31,909 nt of DNA. Source: Planococcaceae bacterium UBA3370. Its GTDB lineage: Bacteria > Bacillota > Bacilli > Bacillales_A > Planococcaceae. The stretch lies in NCBI GenBank assembly GCA_002360295.1, contig DEQI01000372.1, positions 1 through 31,909 of the forward strand. Direction: 5' to 3'. This document shows, in pieces, positions 1-7,683 of the stretch. Position 1 is the first letter of the stretch. Every line of letters starts with the position of its first letter. The translations under genes were made by a program, and so were the position numbers. The notes beneath the pieces were generated by a model. That model did no database searches and was not told the origin of the DNA. It was given only the letters and a program-made list of their open reading frames with translations.

Positions 1-397
1 ATCCTTTACATCTTTCGTCGTTTCCCCATTCACATTCTATGCCCTCTACATTACGATGATTATACCATAGGAAGGTTTTAGTTATAGGAAACAAAACACG
101 ATAGTAGCAAATGAAGAGACCATTAATGAGCTCGAGCTTTTATTTATTAGTGACCATTGGAAACTTTGTAGTCTTAAAAGATCTTTACTATGTAGCTACA
201 ACTAATTTTTGCAATTAATCGAGCTTTTTCAAGACGCCTTAAAACACACGAATATGAAAATTAAAAAGTGAATTTAAAGTCCATTTGAACAGTGGTTCTC
301 CAGCCCTTTTATATAAAGACCATTAAAATACATGTCTATAGATATGGATGTCACATATGATTGATAGTAAGTAAATTCAAAAAGAGGAGGTATTTAA
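1..397. other. Intergenic region at window start
   Basis: No convincing gene is visible in this AT-rich stretch. It serves as the upstream region of the Nramp-like gene. The only clear signal is a strong ribosome binding site (AGGAGG near 383-388) eight to nine bases before the ATG at 398. A TTGAAC box near 284 followed by a TTTATA-like box is a weak promoter candidate. No riboswitch could be recognised by eye. Confidence 0.4.
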
Positions 398-1645
398 ATG
401 ACATTAAACCAAAATCCTCAAAATACCGAAGTGAAATCTAGTCAAAGTTCGTTTTCACGCTTTTTAAAACTTTTGGGTCCCGGTTTAATCACTTCAGCAC
501 TCGTATTAGGCCCAGGTTCGATTACATTATCATCTAAAATCGGAGCAATCTACGGTTCACAGCTAGTTTGGACACTTATACTAGCAGTGATTTTAATGGC
601 TTGCTATACAGAGATGAGTGCTCGAATTGGATTAGCTGGGAAAAAAACATTTATCGGAATCGCAAAAGACAAATGGGGTAAAGTTCCGGCTATTTTTATT
701 GGGATAGGAGCATTTTTAGTTTGTGCTTCTTTCCAAGCAGGAAATGCTATAGGGACAGGTATCGCAATAGAGGCCATTACAGGAGTGAATTCTAAAACAT
801 GGATTATTATTGCAACAGCACTGGCTATAGGCTTATTATTTTTCTCCAACTTTTATAAAGTGCTTGAAAAATTAATGCTTGTACTGGTTGTCATCATGTT
901 AGTTGCATTCTTGATCACTACTATTGTTGTTAAACCTTCTTTTGCGGATATTTTTGGAGGACTTGTTCCTAGTTTACCTGATGGCAGTATTGGTTTAATC
1001 ATTGCGTTATTTGCTACTTCATTTTCAATTGTAGGAGCACTATATCAGTCTTATTTAGTCCGTGAAAAAGGCGTACACGTAGGACAAGCAAAAGAAACGA
1101 TGGCTGAAGCATTTTTCGGGATATTCCTATTAGGCTTTATTTCATTCTTAATCATGATTACAGCAGCAACTGTATTAAAACCTGCGGGTATCGTTGTTAA
1201 CAACGCTATTGAAATGGCTGAAATTTTAAAGCCTTCGTTTGGCGGCTTTGCCGTATTTGTTTTCGTGTTAGGCTTATTTGGCGCTTCATTTTCTTCTTTA
1301 GTAGGTAACGCCACAATTGGTGGTGGACTATTAGCAGATGGCCTTGGATTAGGTCACAAATTATCCTCTATGAAAGTAAAAATCGCCATCATCACTGTGA
1401 TGTTATTCGGATCAATTATTGCTCTTGTCTTCAATGGAGCTCCAGTCAATTTAATTATATTTGCACAAGGTATCACCATTTTTGTAGTTCCCTTTATTGC
1501 CATTTCAATCTTAATCATCGCAAATTCTAAGGAAGTAATGGGGGATTTAAAAAACGGCGTAACTAGCAATATTTTAGGTGGGATAGGTTTAATTGTATTG
1601 GTTTATTTAGCTTATAATAATTTCGTAAATATCTTTTTATCATAA
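398..1645 (+). CDS. Nramp-related membrane transporter
   Basis: This 415-residue protein is almost entirely hydrophobic, with about eleven membrane segments, and its start resembles the Nramp (natural resistance-associated macrophage protein) family: a GPGLI stretch at about residue 28 followed by a broken first helix. In metal-transporting Nramp proteins that helix carries DPGN and helix 6 carries a methionine-containing MPH motif; both help bind Mn2+ or Fe2+. Here the first motif reads GPGS (LVLGPGSITL) and the helix 6 region reads FSIVGALYQSYLVREKG, without Met-Pro-His. The fold therefore looks conserved while the metal site is not, and the substrate is unknown. The AGGAGG ribosome site fixes the ATG. 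It stands alone on the plus strand; the catabolic operon downstream runs in the opposite direction. Confidence 0.75.
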   Translation: MTLNQNPQNTEVKSSQSSFSRFLKLLGPGLITSALVLGPGSITLSSKIGAIYGSQLVWTLILAVILMACYTEMSARIGLAGKKTFIGIAKDKWGKVPAIFIGIGAFLVCASFQAGNAIGTGIAIEAITGVNSKTWIIIATALAIGLLFFSNFYKVLEKLMLVLVVIMLVAFLITTIVVKPSFADIFGGLVPSLPDGSIGLIIALFATSFSIVGALYQSYLVREKGVHVGQAKETMAEAFFGIFLLGFISFLIMITAATVLKPAGIVVNNAIEMAEILKPSFGGFAVFVFVLGLFGASFSSLVGNATIGGGLLADGLGLGHKLSSMKVKIAIITVMLFGSIIALVFNGAPVNLIIFAQGITIFVVPFIAISILIIANSKEVMGDLKNGVTSNILGGIGLIVLVYLAYNNFVNIFLS

Positions 1646-1699
1646 GAAGTCATAGGTATAAACCGTATTTCAATATTTATTAAGTTTGTGATTACTATC

Positions 1700-2109
1700 A
1701 TGATATCAGTTCAAGAACTAGAAGCTTACTTATCTCGAACAACAGTAGCATTAGTTAAGAAAAAAGAATCGCTCTATATTATTTCACCTATATATGGCCT
1801 ACTCCTTGCAGGGCAATACCGACTTACCTAAGTATTAGATGGCGTAACGGTCGTGATCTCCGTATGAAATTCTCAAATCTATTCCTAGATGTACTATCAT
1901 ACGAGAACACGACCCTATTTACAGGAGGCTACGTGACAGACCAGCAAGGAACTATACATAAACCTCCTAAACCTTACTCCCCTTTTATATATCGATACAA
2001 TCTTGTTTCCCCTGAGGAAAAATGCTTAGCTTCATCCTTCAAAAATAGTGCCGAAACTTTCTACATTCAACGCATAAAATACTGTAACAACTTGCACTTT
2101 TGGAGGTGA
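1700..2109 (+). other. Gap with weak ORFs, possibly a decayed gene
   Basis: Between the Nramp-like gene and the L,D-transpeptidase there are only short ORFs. A 43-codon frame runs 1700-1831, and another of 81 codons runs 1864-2109 in a different frame. Neither has a good ribosome site and neither peptide is recognised. The second overlaps the start region of the next gene. Two adjacent frames could be the remains of one gene, but this is only a guess. Confidence 0.2.
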
Positions 2110-2114
2110 TAACA

Positions 2115-2609
2115 CTGATTCATACAATTACAGCAGGTCAAACATTGTCGCAAATAGCAAGAGACTATCGGACCTCTTTGTCCGCCATCATAAGCGCAAA
2201 TCCTGGCATCAACCCAAATGTCCTTTATATTGGTCAACAAATTGTAATCCCTGGTTTTCCAAATCCTAATACGCTTCCTTACCGAATAGAGGTTTCTGTA
2301 AACAATCGCTGGTTACGTTTATTCAAGAATCATGTTCTTCAAAAACAATACCCTATTGCTGTAGGAAGAATGTTGTACGATACACCCGTTGGCAACTTTA
2401 TAATTATTAATAAAGAACCTAACCCTGGAGGTCCATTCGGTACAATGTGGATGAGTTTATCCAAAGAACATTATGGCATCCACGGAACAAACGATCCTAG
2501 CTCCATTGGTCATGCCGTTTCTCATGGCTGTATTCGCATGCATAATCATGATGTTGAGGAATTAGCTAGTATTGTTCCAATAGGTACAGAGGTTTTTATA
2601 CATCCCTAA
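2115..2609 (+). CDS. ykuD: YkuD-like L,D-transpeptidase with LysM domain
   Basis: The protein has an N-terminal LysM peptidoglycan-binding repeat ([18 protein letters not shown]..., roughly residues 3-50) and a C-terminal L,D-transpeptidase domain. The catalytic signature is complete: [10 protein letters not shown] followed by SHGCIRMHN with the nucleophilic Cys. Such enzymes make 3-3 cross-links in peptidoglycan of cell wall or spore. An upstream TTG at 2100 would overlap the ribosome site GGAGGTG (2102-2108). The likely start is the CTG at 2115, giving MIHTITAG and 164 residues, the length I recall for B. subtilis YkuD. There is no signal peptide, as in YkuD. A long-loop inverted repeat follows. 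Confidence 0.9.
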   Translation: MIHTITAGQTLSQIARDYRTSLSAIISANPGINPNVLYIGQQIVIPGFPNPNTLPYRIEVSVNNRWLRLFKNHVLQKQYPIAVGRMLYDTPVGNFIIINKEPNPGGPFGTMWMSLSKEHYGIHGTNDPSSIGHAVSHGCIRMHNHDVEELASIVPIGTEVFIHP

Positions 2610-2661
2610 ATATCAAGAAAAAAATAGTTGCGCTCATTCGCATAATGAAGTTTATTACCAT

Positions 2662-2714
2662 GCAAGGTTGCTGATAAGAGTGACTAAAAGCTGACTATTA
2701 CTTTCCAACCTTGC
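2662..2714 (+). terminator. Possible terminator after ykuD
   Basis: GCAAGGTTG (2662-2670) pairs with CAACCTTGC (2706-2714), followed by TTTTAG. The 35-base loop makes this a weaker terminator than usual, but its place just after the transpeptidase fits. Confidence 0.4.
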
Positions 2715-2739
2715 TTTTAGCCTGCATACATAAAAAACG

Positions 2740-2764
2740 GTATGGGAAGGTAATAATTCCACAC
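2740..2764 (-). terminator. Terminator of the mva operon
   Basis: On the minus strand GTGTGGAA pairs with TTCCCATAC (one bulge, one G-T pair) and is followed by CGTTTTTT. It lies just after the HMG-CoA lyase stop codon, so it probably ends the operon transcript. Confidence 0.6.
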
Positions 2765-2770
2765 TTTTTC

Positions 2771-3667
2771 TTAATGACTTTGCACTTTATAAACTTTACT
2801 ATCGGGTTGCCTATTCATTGCCTGCTGTAAAAATCGGGTCGCGATAAACAACTTTTCTTCATCAATATTTGTTTGCACACCTAATCGATGCAGGAAATTC
2901 ACCAAATCATTTGTTGACACATTGCCGCTTGCGCCGGGAGCATAAGGGCAGCCGCCCAAACCACCAATAGAGCTGTCGTATTTTGTAATACCTAGCTCGA
3001 GTGCTGTAAAAATATTTGCTAAAGCACGGCCGTACGTATCATGAAAATGAAGGGCAAACAAATCACAGTCATATTTAATAAGCAATTTTGATAATATAGA
3101 CTTCACCTGAATAGGGTCTGCTATACCGATCGTATCACCAAGTGAAATTTCAGTAACGCCCATTTCTATATAAGCATCAATAATCTTTTCCACTGTCTGA
3201 AGCTTTACTTCGTCACCGAACGGACTGCCAAATACAGTTGAAATATAGCCTCTTAACGAAATACCTTCGTGATTTGCTGCTTCAGCTACTGCTTTTAAAT
3301 TTTGCAAAGATTGCTCGATGGAGGCATTTACATTACTTTGATTATGCTCCTCAGAAGCAGAGATAAATAAAGCAATTTCATCAACCTTTTGTTTAATAGC
3401 CCCTTTTACCCCTTTCTGGTTAGGAACAAGGGCTGCATACGTTATTTTTTCATCACGTGTGATTTGCTCAAACACTTCATTATGATCAGCCAGCGCTGGT
3501 ATCCACTTTGGACTGACAAAAGAGGATACTTCGATATGGCGTACGCCTGTTTCGCTTATTAAGTTAATCCATTGTACTTTCAAATCGGTCGAAAAATATA
3601 CTTTCTCATTTTGTAAGCCGTCGCGCGGGCCAACTTCTCTTATTTCCACTGCTTTTGGTAAGGTCAT
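2771..3667 (-). CDS. mvaB: Hydroxymethylglutaryl-CoA lyase
   Basis: This 298-residue TIM-barrel enzyme of the HMGL-like family cleaves 3-hydroxy-3-methylglutaryl-CoA into acetoacetate and acetyl-CoA. The N-terminal EVGPRDGLQNE carries the conserved Arg-Asp pair. LHFHDTYGRALAN contains the metal-binding His residues, and GGLGGCPYAPGASGN contains the active-site Cys of the lyase signature. The length is usual for the family. It is the last gene of a minus-strand operon behind HMG-CoA reductase and a permease, with 19 bases between it and the permease. HMG-CoA lyase also serves leucine breakdown, but no leucine-pathway gene is present and the reductase partner points to mevalonate or hydroxymethylglutarate breakdown. 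Confidence 0.93.
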   Translation of the reverse strand: MTLPKAVEIREVGPRDGLQNEKVYFSTDLKVQWINLISETGVRHIEVSSFVSPKWIPALADHNEVFEQITRDEKITYAALVPNQKGVKGAIKQKVDEIALFISASEEHNQSNVNASIEQSLQNLKAVAEAANHEGISLRGYISTVFGSPFGDEVKLQTVEKIIDAYIEMGVTEISLGDTIGIADPIQVKSILSKLLIKYDCDLFALHFHDTYGRALANIFTALELGITKYDSSIGGLGGCPYAPGASGNVSTNDLVNFLHRLGVQTNIDEEKLFIATRFLQQAMNRQPDSKVYKVQSH

Positions 3668-3686
3668 ACTAATACACTTCCTTTAA

Positions 3687-5042
3687 TTAAATGCTGAACA
3701 GCTGCAGCATAATCCAGCTTGATGCGTAGAATACCATGAATTGTACACCGGCCCCTACACCTAAAATACGGTTTAATAAACCACCAACAGTCGCGACTGT
3801 AAACGTTAAAATAACACCTACGAGCTGTGCTTCGTTATAGGCAAGTAAGAACGCTAAACCGATGAACATCGCCACGATTGCTTCCTGGCTGATATATTTT
3901 AATACTAATACAGACGCTTTTCGGGCATAGTTCATCGCAAATGGATAGGCAATTAATACCCCGACACTAATACCGATTAACCCGAAAATGAAGAAATCCC
4001 ATGAAGACATTAACGTGTGTAAGTTGTTTACCGGGTCTACAGTAAACACGGGTGGTGCATTAAATAAAGGTGATGCCGGTCCAAGTGCTACCGGGCTTAA
4101 CGGAATACCGAATGCAATTAATGGAATAATAGCTTCTGCGATATAAGTCGATTCCGTTACACCGTTCATAACTGTAAGACTCGTAGTTGATTTTTTATAA
4201 GCACCTTTTGTACGGGAGCCGACAATTTCACCCATTAAAGATGTCATCCCTACAGGACTGAAGACGAATGTAAGGGAAGAAATAAACGTTGTAATACTCG
4301 TAAAAATTGACTGCCTTTTTGATAAAATTTTAAATGGATTCGGGAAATAACCTTTCCATGATTTCGTTTCAGGAGCAAGGTTATATTCATTTGGCTTACT
4401 GCGTGTTAAATCATTCTTGGCAACAGGAGATGTCGCCATTAAAATATTACAAAACATCGGTCCAATGGCAATCCCTAAAAAGAATGTAATACTTAAATGT
4501 TTATCAAGCATCGCAAAGCTAACGCTATCTAAAGCTTTAATGAAAAATGCAAATGGGATAATGATTAAAATACTTGCCCATTTCCCTTTCGAGAAGAATG
4601 CAATTAAAATAGCTGCAAGCGTGAAAATAATGCCTGAAGAGGATTTAAAAAAATCAGCAAATTGACCTAAAAACTGACCTAAAAGTACAGCCGTTGGTAG
4701 TGCGATAAATGCACCGATAACACCGCCGGAAATCATTTTACGAAGTGCAACGTGCGGCATGCCTAAACGACGCAATGTATTGGCATGGTCGATTAACGGT
4801 ACAGCTGTTGTATCACCAGGAATACCTAATAATGCGGTAGGTACAGCATGTGTTAAGTGCTTGGCTAACACCCCAGCCATGAAGAAGGCAAAAACACCTT
4901 CTGGAGGCGCCCCCAACAAAATTACTAACAATGTAATTGGTACCATAATCGCTGTTTCATCTGTGCCCGAGATAAGCCCGATTATAGTAAAGATAGCTGC
5001 ACCTAAAAGGGCAAATAAAAGAGCTGTTATATAAATACTCAT
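3687..5042 (-). CDS. TctA-like tricarboxylate transporter family permease
   Basis: This 451-residue polytopic membrane protein resembles the large permease subunit (TctA) of tripartite tricarboxylate transporters. Visible family features are the N-terminal glycine-rich ISGTDETAIMVPITLL, the GIPGDTTAVPLIDHA loop and a second related segment around FGIPLSPVALGPASPLFN. It is somewhat shorter than the usual 500 residues. Classical systems also need a TctB four-helix subunit and a periplasmic binding protein; here only a small membrane protein precedes it (overlapping by four bases) and no binding protein is present. From the operon I infer that it imports mevalonate, hydroxymethylglutarate or a similar branched acid. 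The substrate is not shown by the sequence. Confidence 0.8.
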   Translation of the reverse strand: MSIYITALLFALLGAAIFTIIGLISGTDETAIMVPITLLVILLGAPPEGVFAFFMAGVLAKHLTHAVPTALLGIPGDTTAVPLIDHANTLRRLGMPHVALRKMISGGVIGAFIALPTAVLLGQFLGQFADFFKSSSGIIFTLAAILIAFFSKGKWASILIIIPFAFFIKALDSVSFAMLDKHLSITFFLGIAIGPMFCNILMATSPVAKNDLTRSKPNEYNLAPETKSWKGYFPNPFKILSKRQSIFTSITTFISSLTFVFSPVGMTSLMGEIVGSRTKGAYKKSTTSLTVMNGVTESTYIAEAIIPLIAFGIPLSPVALGPASPLFNAPPVFTVDPVNNLHTLMSSWDFFIFGLIGISVGVLIAYPFAMNYARKASVLVLKYISQEAIVAMFIGLAFLLAYNEAQLVGVILTFTVATVGGLLNRILGVGAGVQFMVFYASSWIMLQLFSI

Positions 5043-5482
5043 TTTTTATGCGCTCCTTTCAAACTTTGTAAGGTAGAAAGAATACCAAAATCCTCGAGCT
5101 CTTTTTTTGTCACCGGGTCTTCTTCGATTAAGCGTATTTCCTCGTCAATATCGATTTGTAAATCTTCGAATGCTTTCTTTAAAGAATGACTGGATGTTTC
5201 ATCTTCTACTAAAATTCGCTTTGGCTTAAAAAGAATCGTATTGATAGCGACAACAATCAAAATACCTACGATTCCTGTTAACAGTGAATATGAGTTAATC
5301 ATTTGAGGAGCTGCAAACTTCGGAAAAATCCATTGGCCTAACTGATAACCTAAAAAGCTTGCTGCAACACTTAATATAATAGAAATAATTAACTGATTCC
5401 CAGAAACCGTGTCACCTAAAATTTCAATAAACTTTTTTCCATCGTCATTTTTTTGCTCATTATATGAAGTATTATTAGCCAT
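5039..5482 (-). CDS. Small membrane protein, likely TctB-like subunit
   Basis: The 147-residue product has two clear hydrophobic segments (about residues 30-52 and 66-84) between a charged N-terminus and an acidic C-terminal tail rich in Glu and Asp. Its start codon region is tightly coupled: it overlaps the permease start by four bases (ATGA), and only three bases separate it from the reductase stop. I do not recognise the family. By position it is the natural candidate for the small subunit of the TctA-like permease, although TctB normally has four helices. Function is inferred from context only. Confidence 0.6.
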   Translation of the reverse strand: MANNTSYNEQKNDDGKKFIEILGDTVSGNQLIISIILSVAASFLGYQLGQWIFPKFAAPQMINSYSLLTGIVGILIVVAINTILFKPKRILVEDETSSHSLKKAFEDLQIDIDEEIRLIEEDPVTKKELEDFGILSTLQSLKGAHKK

Positions 5483-5485
5483 GTT

Positions 5486-6742
5486 TTACTCACCTCGCAG
5501 AGAGTTTGTAATCTCTAAAACACGATCATAACGGAAATCTTTTTCTTCTACCGCCTGCTGTACGACACGATCAATAATATCGCCTGTAGCACCAGCCATC
5601 ACAGCTAAATTTTTCGCATGCAGACGCATATGTCCAGACTGAATGCCTTCTGCAGATAGTGCTCGTAAGCTAGCCAGATTTTCTACTAACCCTACCGCAG
5701 CAATATAGCTGGCCAGTTCTTCTGCAGATTGCACACCCATAATTTTTAGTGCTACTTTTGCAACAGGGTGAGTTTTTGTAGCCCCTCCAACAATACCAAC
5801 AGCTAACGGTAATTCCAGCGTACCAACAAGATTGCCTGCTTTATTCAGCTCCCATGTCGTTAAAGAACGGTATCTGCCAGAACGGGCAGCATATGCATGA
5901 GCGCCAGCCTCTACAGCGCGTGTATCGTTACCTGATGCTAATACCGCAGCTGTAATACCATTCATAACCCCTTTATTATGTGTAGCAGCCCGGTAAGGAT
6001 CAGCATCGGCAAATTCATAAGCACTCACAATATTTTTGGCGATTTCCATACTGCCGAGCATTTCTGTCGAGAATTCACCACGCGCACGCACAATACGTTT
6101 ATCTGCTAAATTTGAAATAATCCGCAGAACGACTCTACCATTTGTAATCCTTTCGATTAATGGTGAAACAGATTCCGCCATCGTATTTACAGCATTTGCC
6201 CCCATCGCATCCTTCGTGTCTACGATTAAATGTACGACAACCATTGTTTCCTTTGCCGTGTCGATTAAATGCACCTCAATATCCTTTACGCCCCCGCCCA
6301 ACTTTACTAATGTCGGATCTTTTGCATTACAATGCTCAATAATTTCATCTTTATATTCGAAAACTTTCGCTCTCGCTGCATGCGGGTCCTCGATATTCAA
6401 TACCTGAATCTGTCCACGCATAACTGTCCCAGAGCTAGAAGTAAAAATACCTCCTAACTCATACGCTGCACGGGCAGCATTACTAGCTGCTGCAATAACC
6501 GATGGTTCTTCCGTAGCCATCGGAATAAATACCTCTTTGCCATTCACTTTAAAATTGGCTGCTACTCCGAGAGGAACTGAAATATGTCCTATAACATTTT
6601 CAATCATTGCATCAGCAAGTTCTAATGGAAGCCCACTTTTTAATGCTTCAACTTCCTCGTTTGTTAAATTTGATTGCTCACCAATCAACTTGATTCTCTC
6701 TTCAACTGAAAGTAAATAAAACCCTTTAATACGTGAAACCAT
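5486..6742 (-). CDS. mvaA: Class II (degradative) HMG-CoA reductase
   Basis: The enzyme interconverts mevalonate and HMG-CoA with a nicotinamide cofactor. All expected catalytic elements of the class II family are visible: MATEEPSVIAAAS (Glu), THNKGVMNG (Lys), ASGNDTRA (Asp) and a late SGHMRLHAKN (His). An upstream TTG at 6763 extends the frame, but GGGGGT sits six bases before the ATG at 6742, which I take as the start (418 residues). It is the first gene of the operon with the permease genes and HMG-CoA lyase. Cocci use this class for isoprenoid synthesis, but no mevalonate kinase or synthase is here and the lyase partner implies degradation, as in the Pseudomonas mevalonii mvaAB operon. 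A promoter and palindrome precede it. Confidence 0.93.
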   Translation of the reverse strand: MVSRIKGFYLLSVEERIKLIGEQSNLTNEEVEALKSGLPLELADAMIENVIGHISVPLGVAANFKVNGKEVFIPMATEEPSVIAAASNAARAAYELGGIFTSSSGTVMRGQIQVLNIEDPHAARAKVFEYKDEIIEHCNAKDPTLVKLGGGVKDIEVHLIDTAKETMVVVHLIVDTKDAMGANAVNTMAESVSPLIERITNGRVVLRIISNLADKRIVRARGEFSTEMLGSMEIAKNIVSAYEFADADPYRAATHNKGVMNGITAAVLASGNDTRAVEAGAHAYAARSGRYRSLTTWELNKAGNLVGTLELPLAVGIVGGATKTHPVAKVALKIMGVQSAEELASYIAAVGLVENLASLRALSAEGIQSGHMRLHAKNLAVMAGATGDIIDRVVQQAVEEKDFRYDRVLEITNSLRGE

Positions 6743-6766
6743 CCCCATACCCCCAAAATTCAAAAA

Positions 6767-6803
6767 GTGTAATATTATTCAACTTAGTTGAATAATATTA
6801 CAC
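6767..6803. promoter_or_regulatory. Perfect 37-base palindrome, probable operator of mvaA operon
   Basis: GTGTAATATTATTCAAC (6767-6783) and its exact reverse complement (6787-6803) flank the three bases TTA. It lies over the predicted transcription start of mvaA, about 25 bases before the start codon. The nearest regulator is the XRE-cupin protein just upstream, its likely but unproved ligand. In RNA it would also form a hairpin, but no T-run follows, so a terminator is less likely. Confidence 0.7.
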
Positions 6804-6805
6804 TA

Positions 6806-6834
6806 ATTGTAAATTGTGCACAGTTAATTGTAAA
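6806..6834 (-). promoter_or_regulatory. SigA-type promoter of the mvaA operon
   Basis: On the minus strand TTTACA (6829-6834) and TACAAT (6806-6811) are separated by exactly 17 bases. The predicted start falls near 6799, inside the edge of the palindrome, so a bound repressor would block transcription. Confidence 0.6.
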
Positions 6835-6880
6835 CAAGAAAATTGTATTTTCGATAATTTTTATGTTTAAACGAATATAT

Positions 6881-7429
6881 TTAATCTTCAACATAAATTG
6901 TTAATACTTTCGAGTTTTCGGAAGAATTGTTAATAAAGATATGTTCTTTTTTCCCTGAAAAATAAGCAGAGTCCCCCTCTTCTAAATTGTAAAACTTATT
7001 ATCGTATTTCAAGACTATACTTCCAGAGATAACATAAATAAACTCATCATTATCATGAGTATAGGGAGCTAAATTTTCCGCCCCCTTATGTACAGTGACA
7101 ATAGAAGGATTGATATTACTCATATAACTTTTATTCGCTAACAGTTCATATTGATAACCGAGTTCATTCGTTTCAACATTCTCATTGCGCTCCTTTTTAG
7201 AGACAATGGAAATACCGTCAAATTGTTCTTGAATAACAAACCAAGCCATAGGTACATTAAATATTTCTGCAATTTTAGACAATGTCGCCAGACTCGGTGT
7301 CGCTTTCCCGTTTTCGATTTTCGAAATATGGCTTTTCGTTAAATTGATCTGCGTAGCTAAATCATCCTGAGACATTTTATTTTTCTTTCGCATCTGCTTA
7401 ATTTTTACTCCAACTTCTAGTATGTTCAT
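6881..7429 (-). CDS. XRE-family regulator with C-terminal cupin domain
   Basis: The 182-residue protein combines an N-terminal helix-turn-helix of the Xre/Cro type (residues about 8-62, LTKSHISKIENGKATPSLATLSKIAEIF) with a C-terminal single-fold cupin (about 110-180; APYTHDNDEFIYVISGS and LEEGDSAYFSGKKEH). This architecture is typical of small regulators that sense a metabolite in the cupin and control a neighbouring catabolic or transport gene. It is transcribed in the same direction as, and ends about 140 bases before, the mvaA operon, with the palindrome in between. I infer that it controls that operon. The GGAGGGG ribosome site supports the ATG at 7429. Confidence 0.88.
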   Translation of the reverse strand: MNILEVGVKIKQMRKKNKMSQDDLATQINLTKSHISKIENGKATPSLATLSKIAEIFNVPMAWFVIQEQFDGISIVSKKERNENVETNELGYQYELLANKSYMSNINPSIVTVHKGAENLAPYTHDNDEFIYVISGSIVLKYDNKFYNLEEGDSAYFSGKKEHIFINNSSENSKVLTIYVED

Positions 7430-7683
7430 CTATTCCAGTCCCCTCCACCAATCAAGCATTTTACAGTAACTATACTATATTTTTAACACATTATAGAAAA
7501 ATGTATGAATTACAATATTTAGAAATAATCATTTTTTAGTGTATACACTACGTCACTCTTAATACCCTAGCTATCCACTCCTAACATCAATCAAATATCA
7601 TATTGAACCTCAATATAGTAAATCCCTATGGTAAAATATTGTATAAAACTAACAATATAACCACTTACAAAGGAGTAAAATTC

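Noticed and set aside
1864..2109. 81-codon ORF before ykuD as a real gene
   Set aside because: No ribosome site, unknown peptide, overlap with the next gene's start region.
6767..6803. Palindrome as a terminator of the XRE-cupin gene
   Set aside because: There is no T-run after it and it sits on the predicted mvaA transcription start, so an operator fits better.
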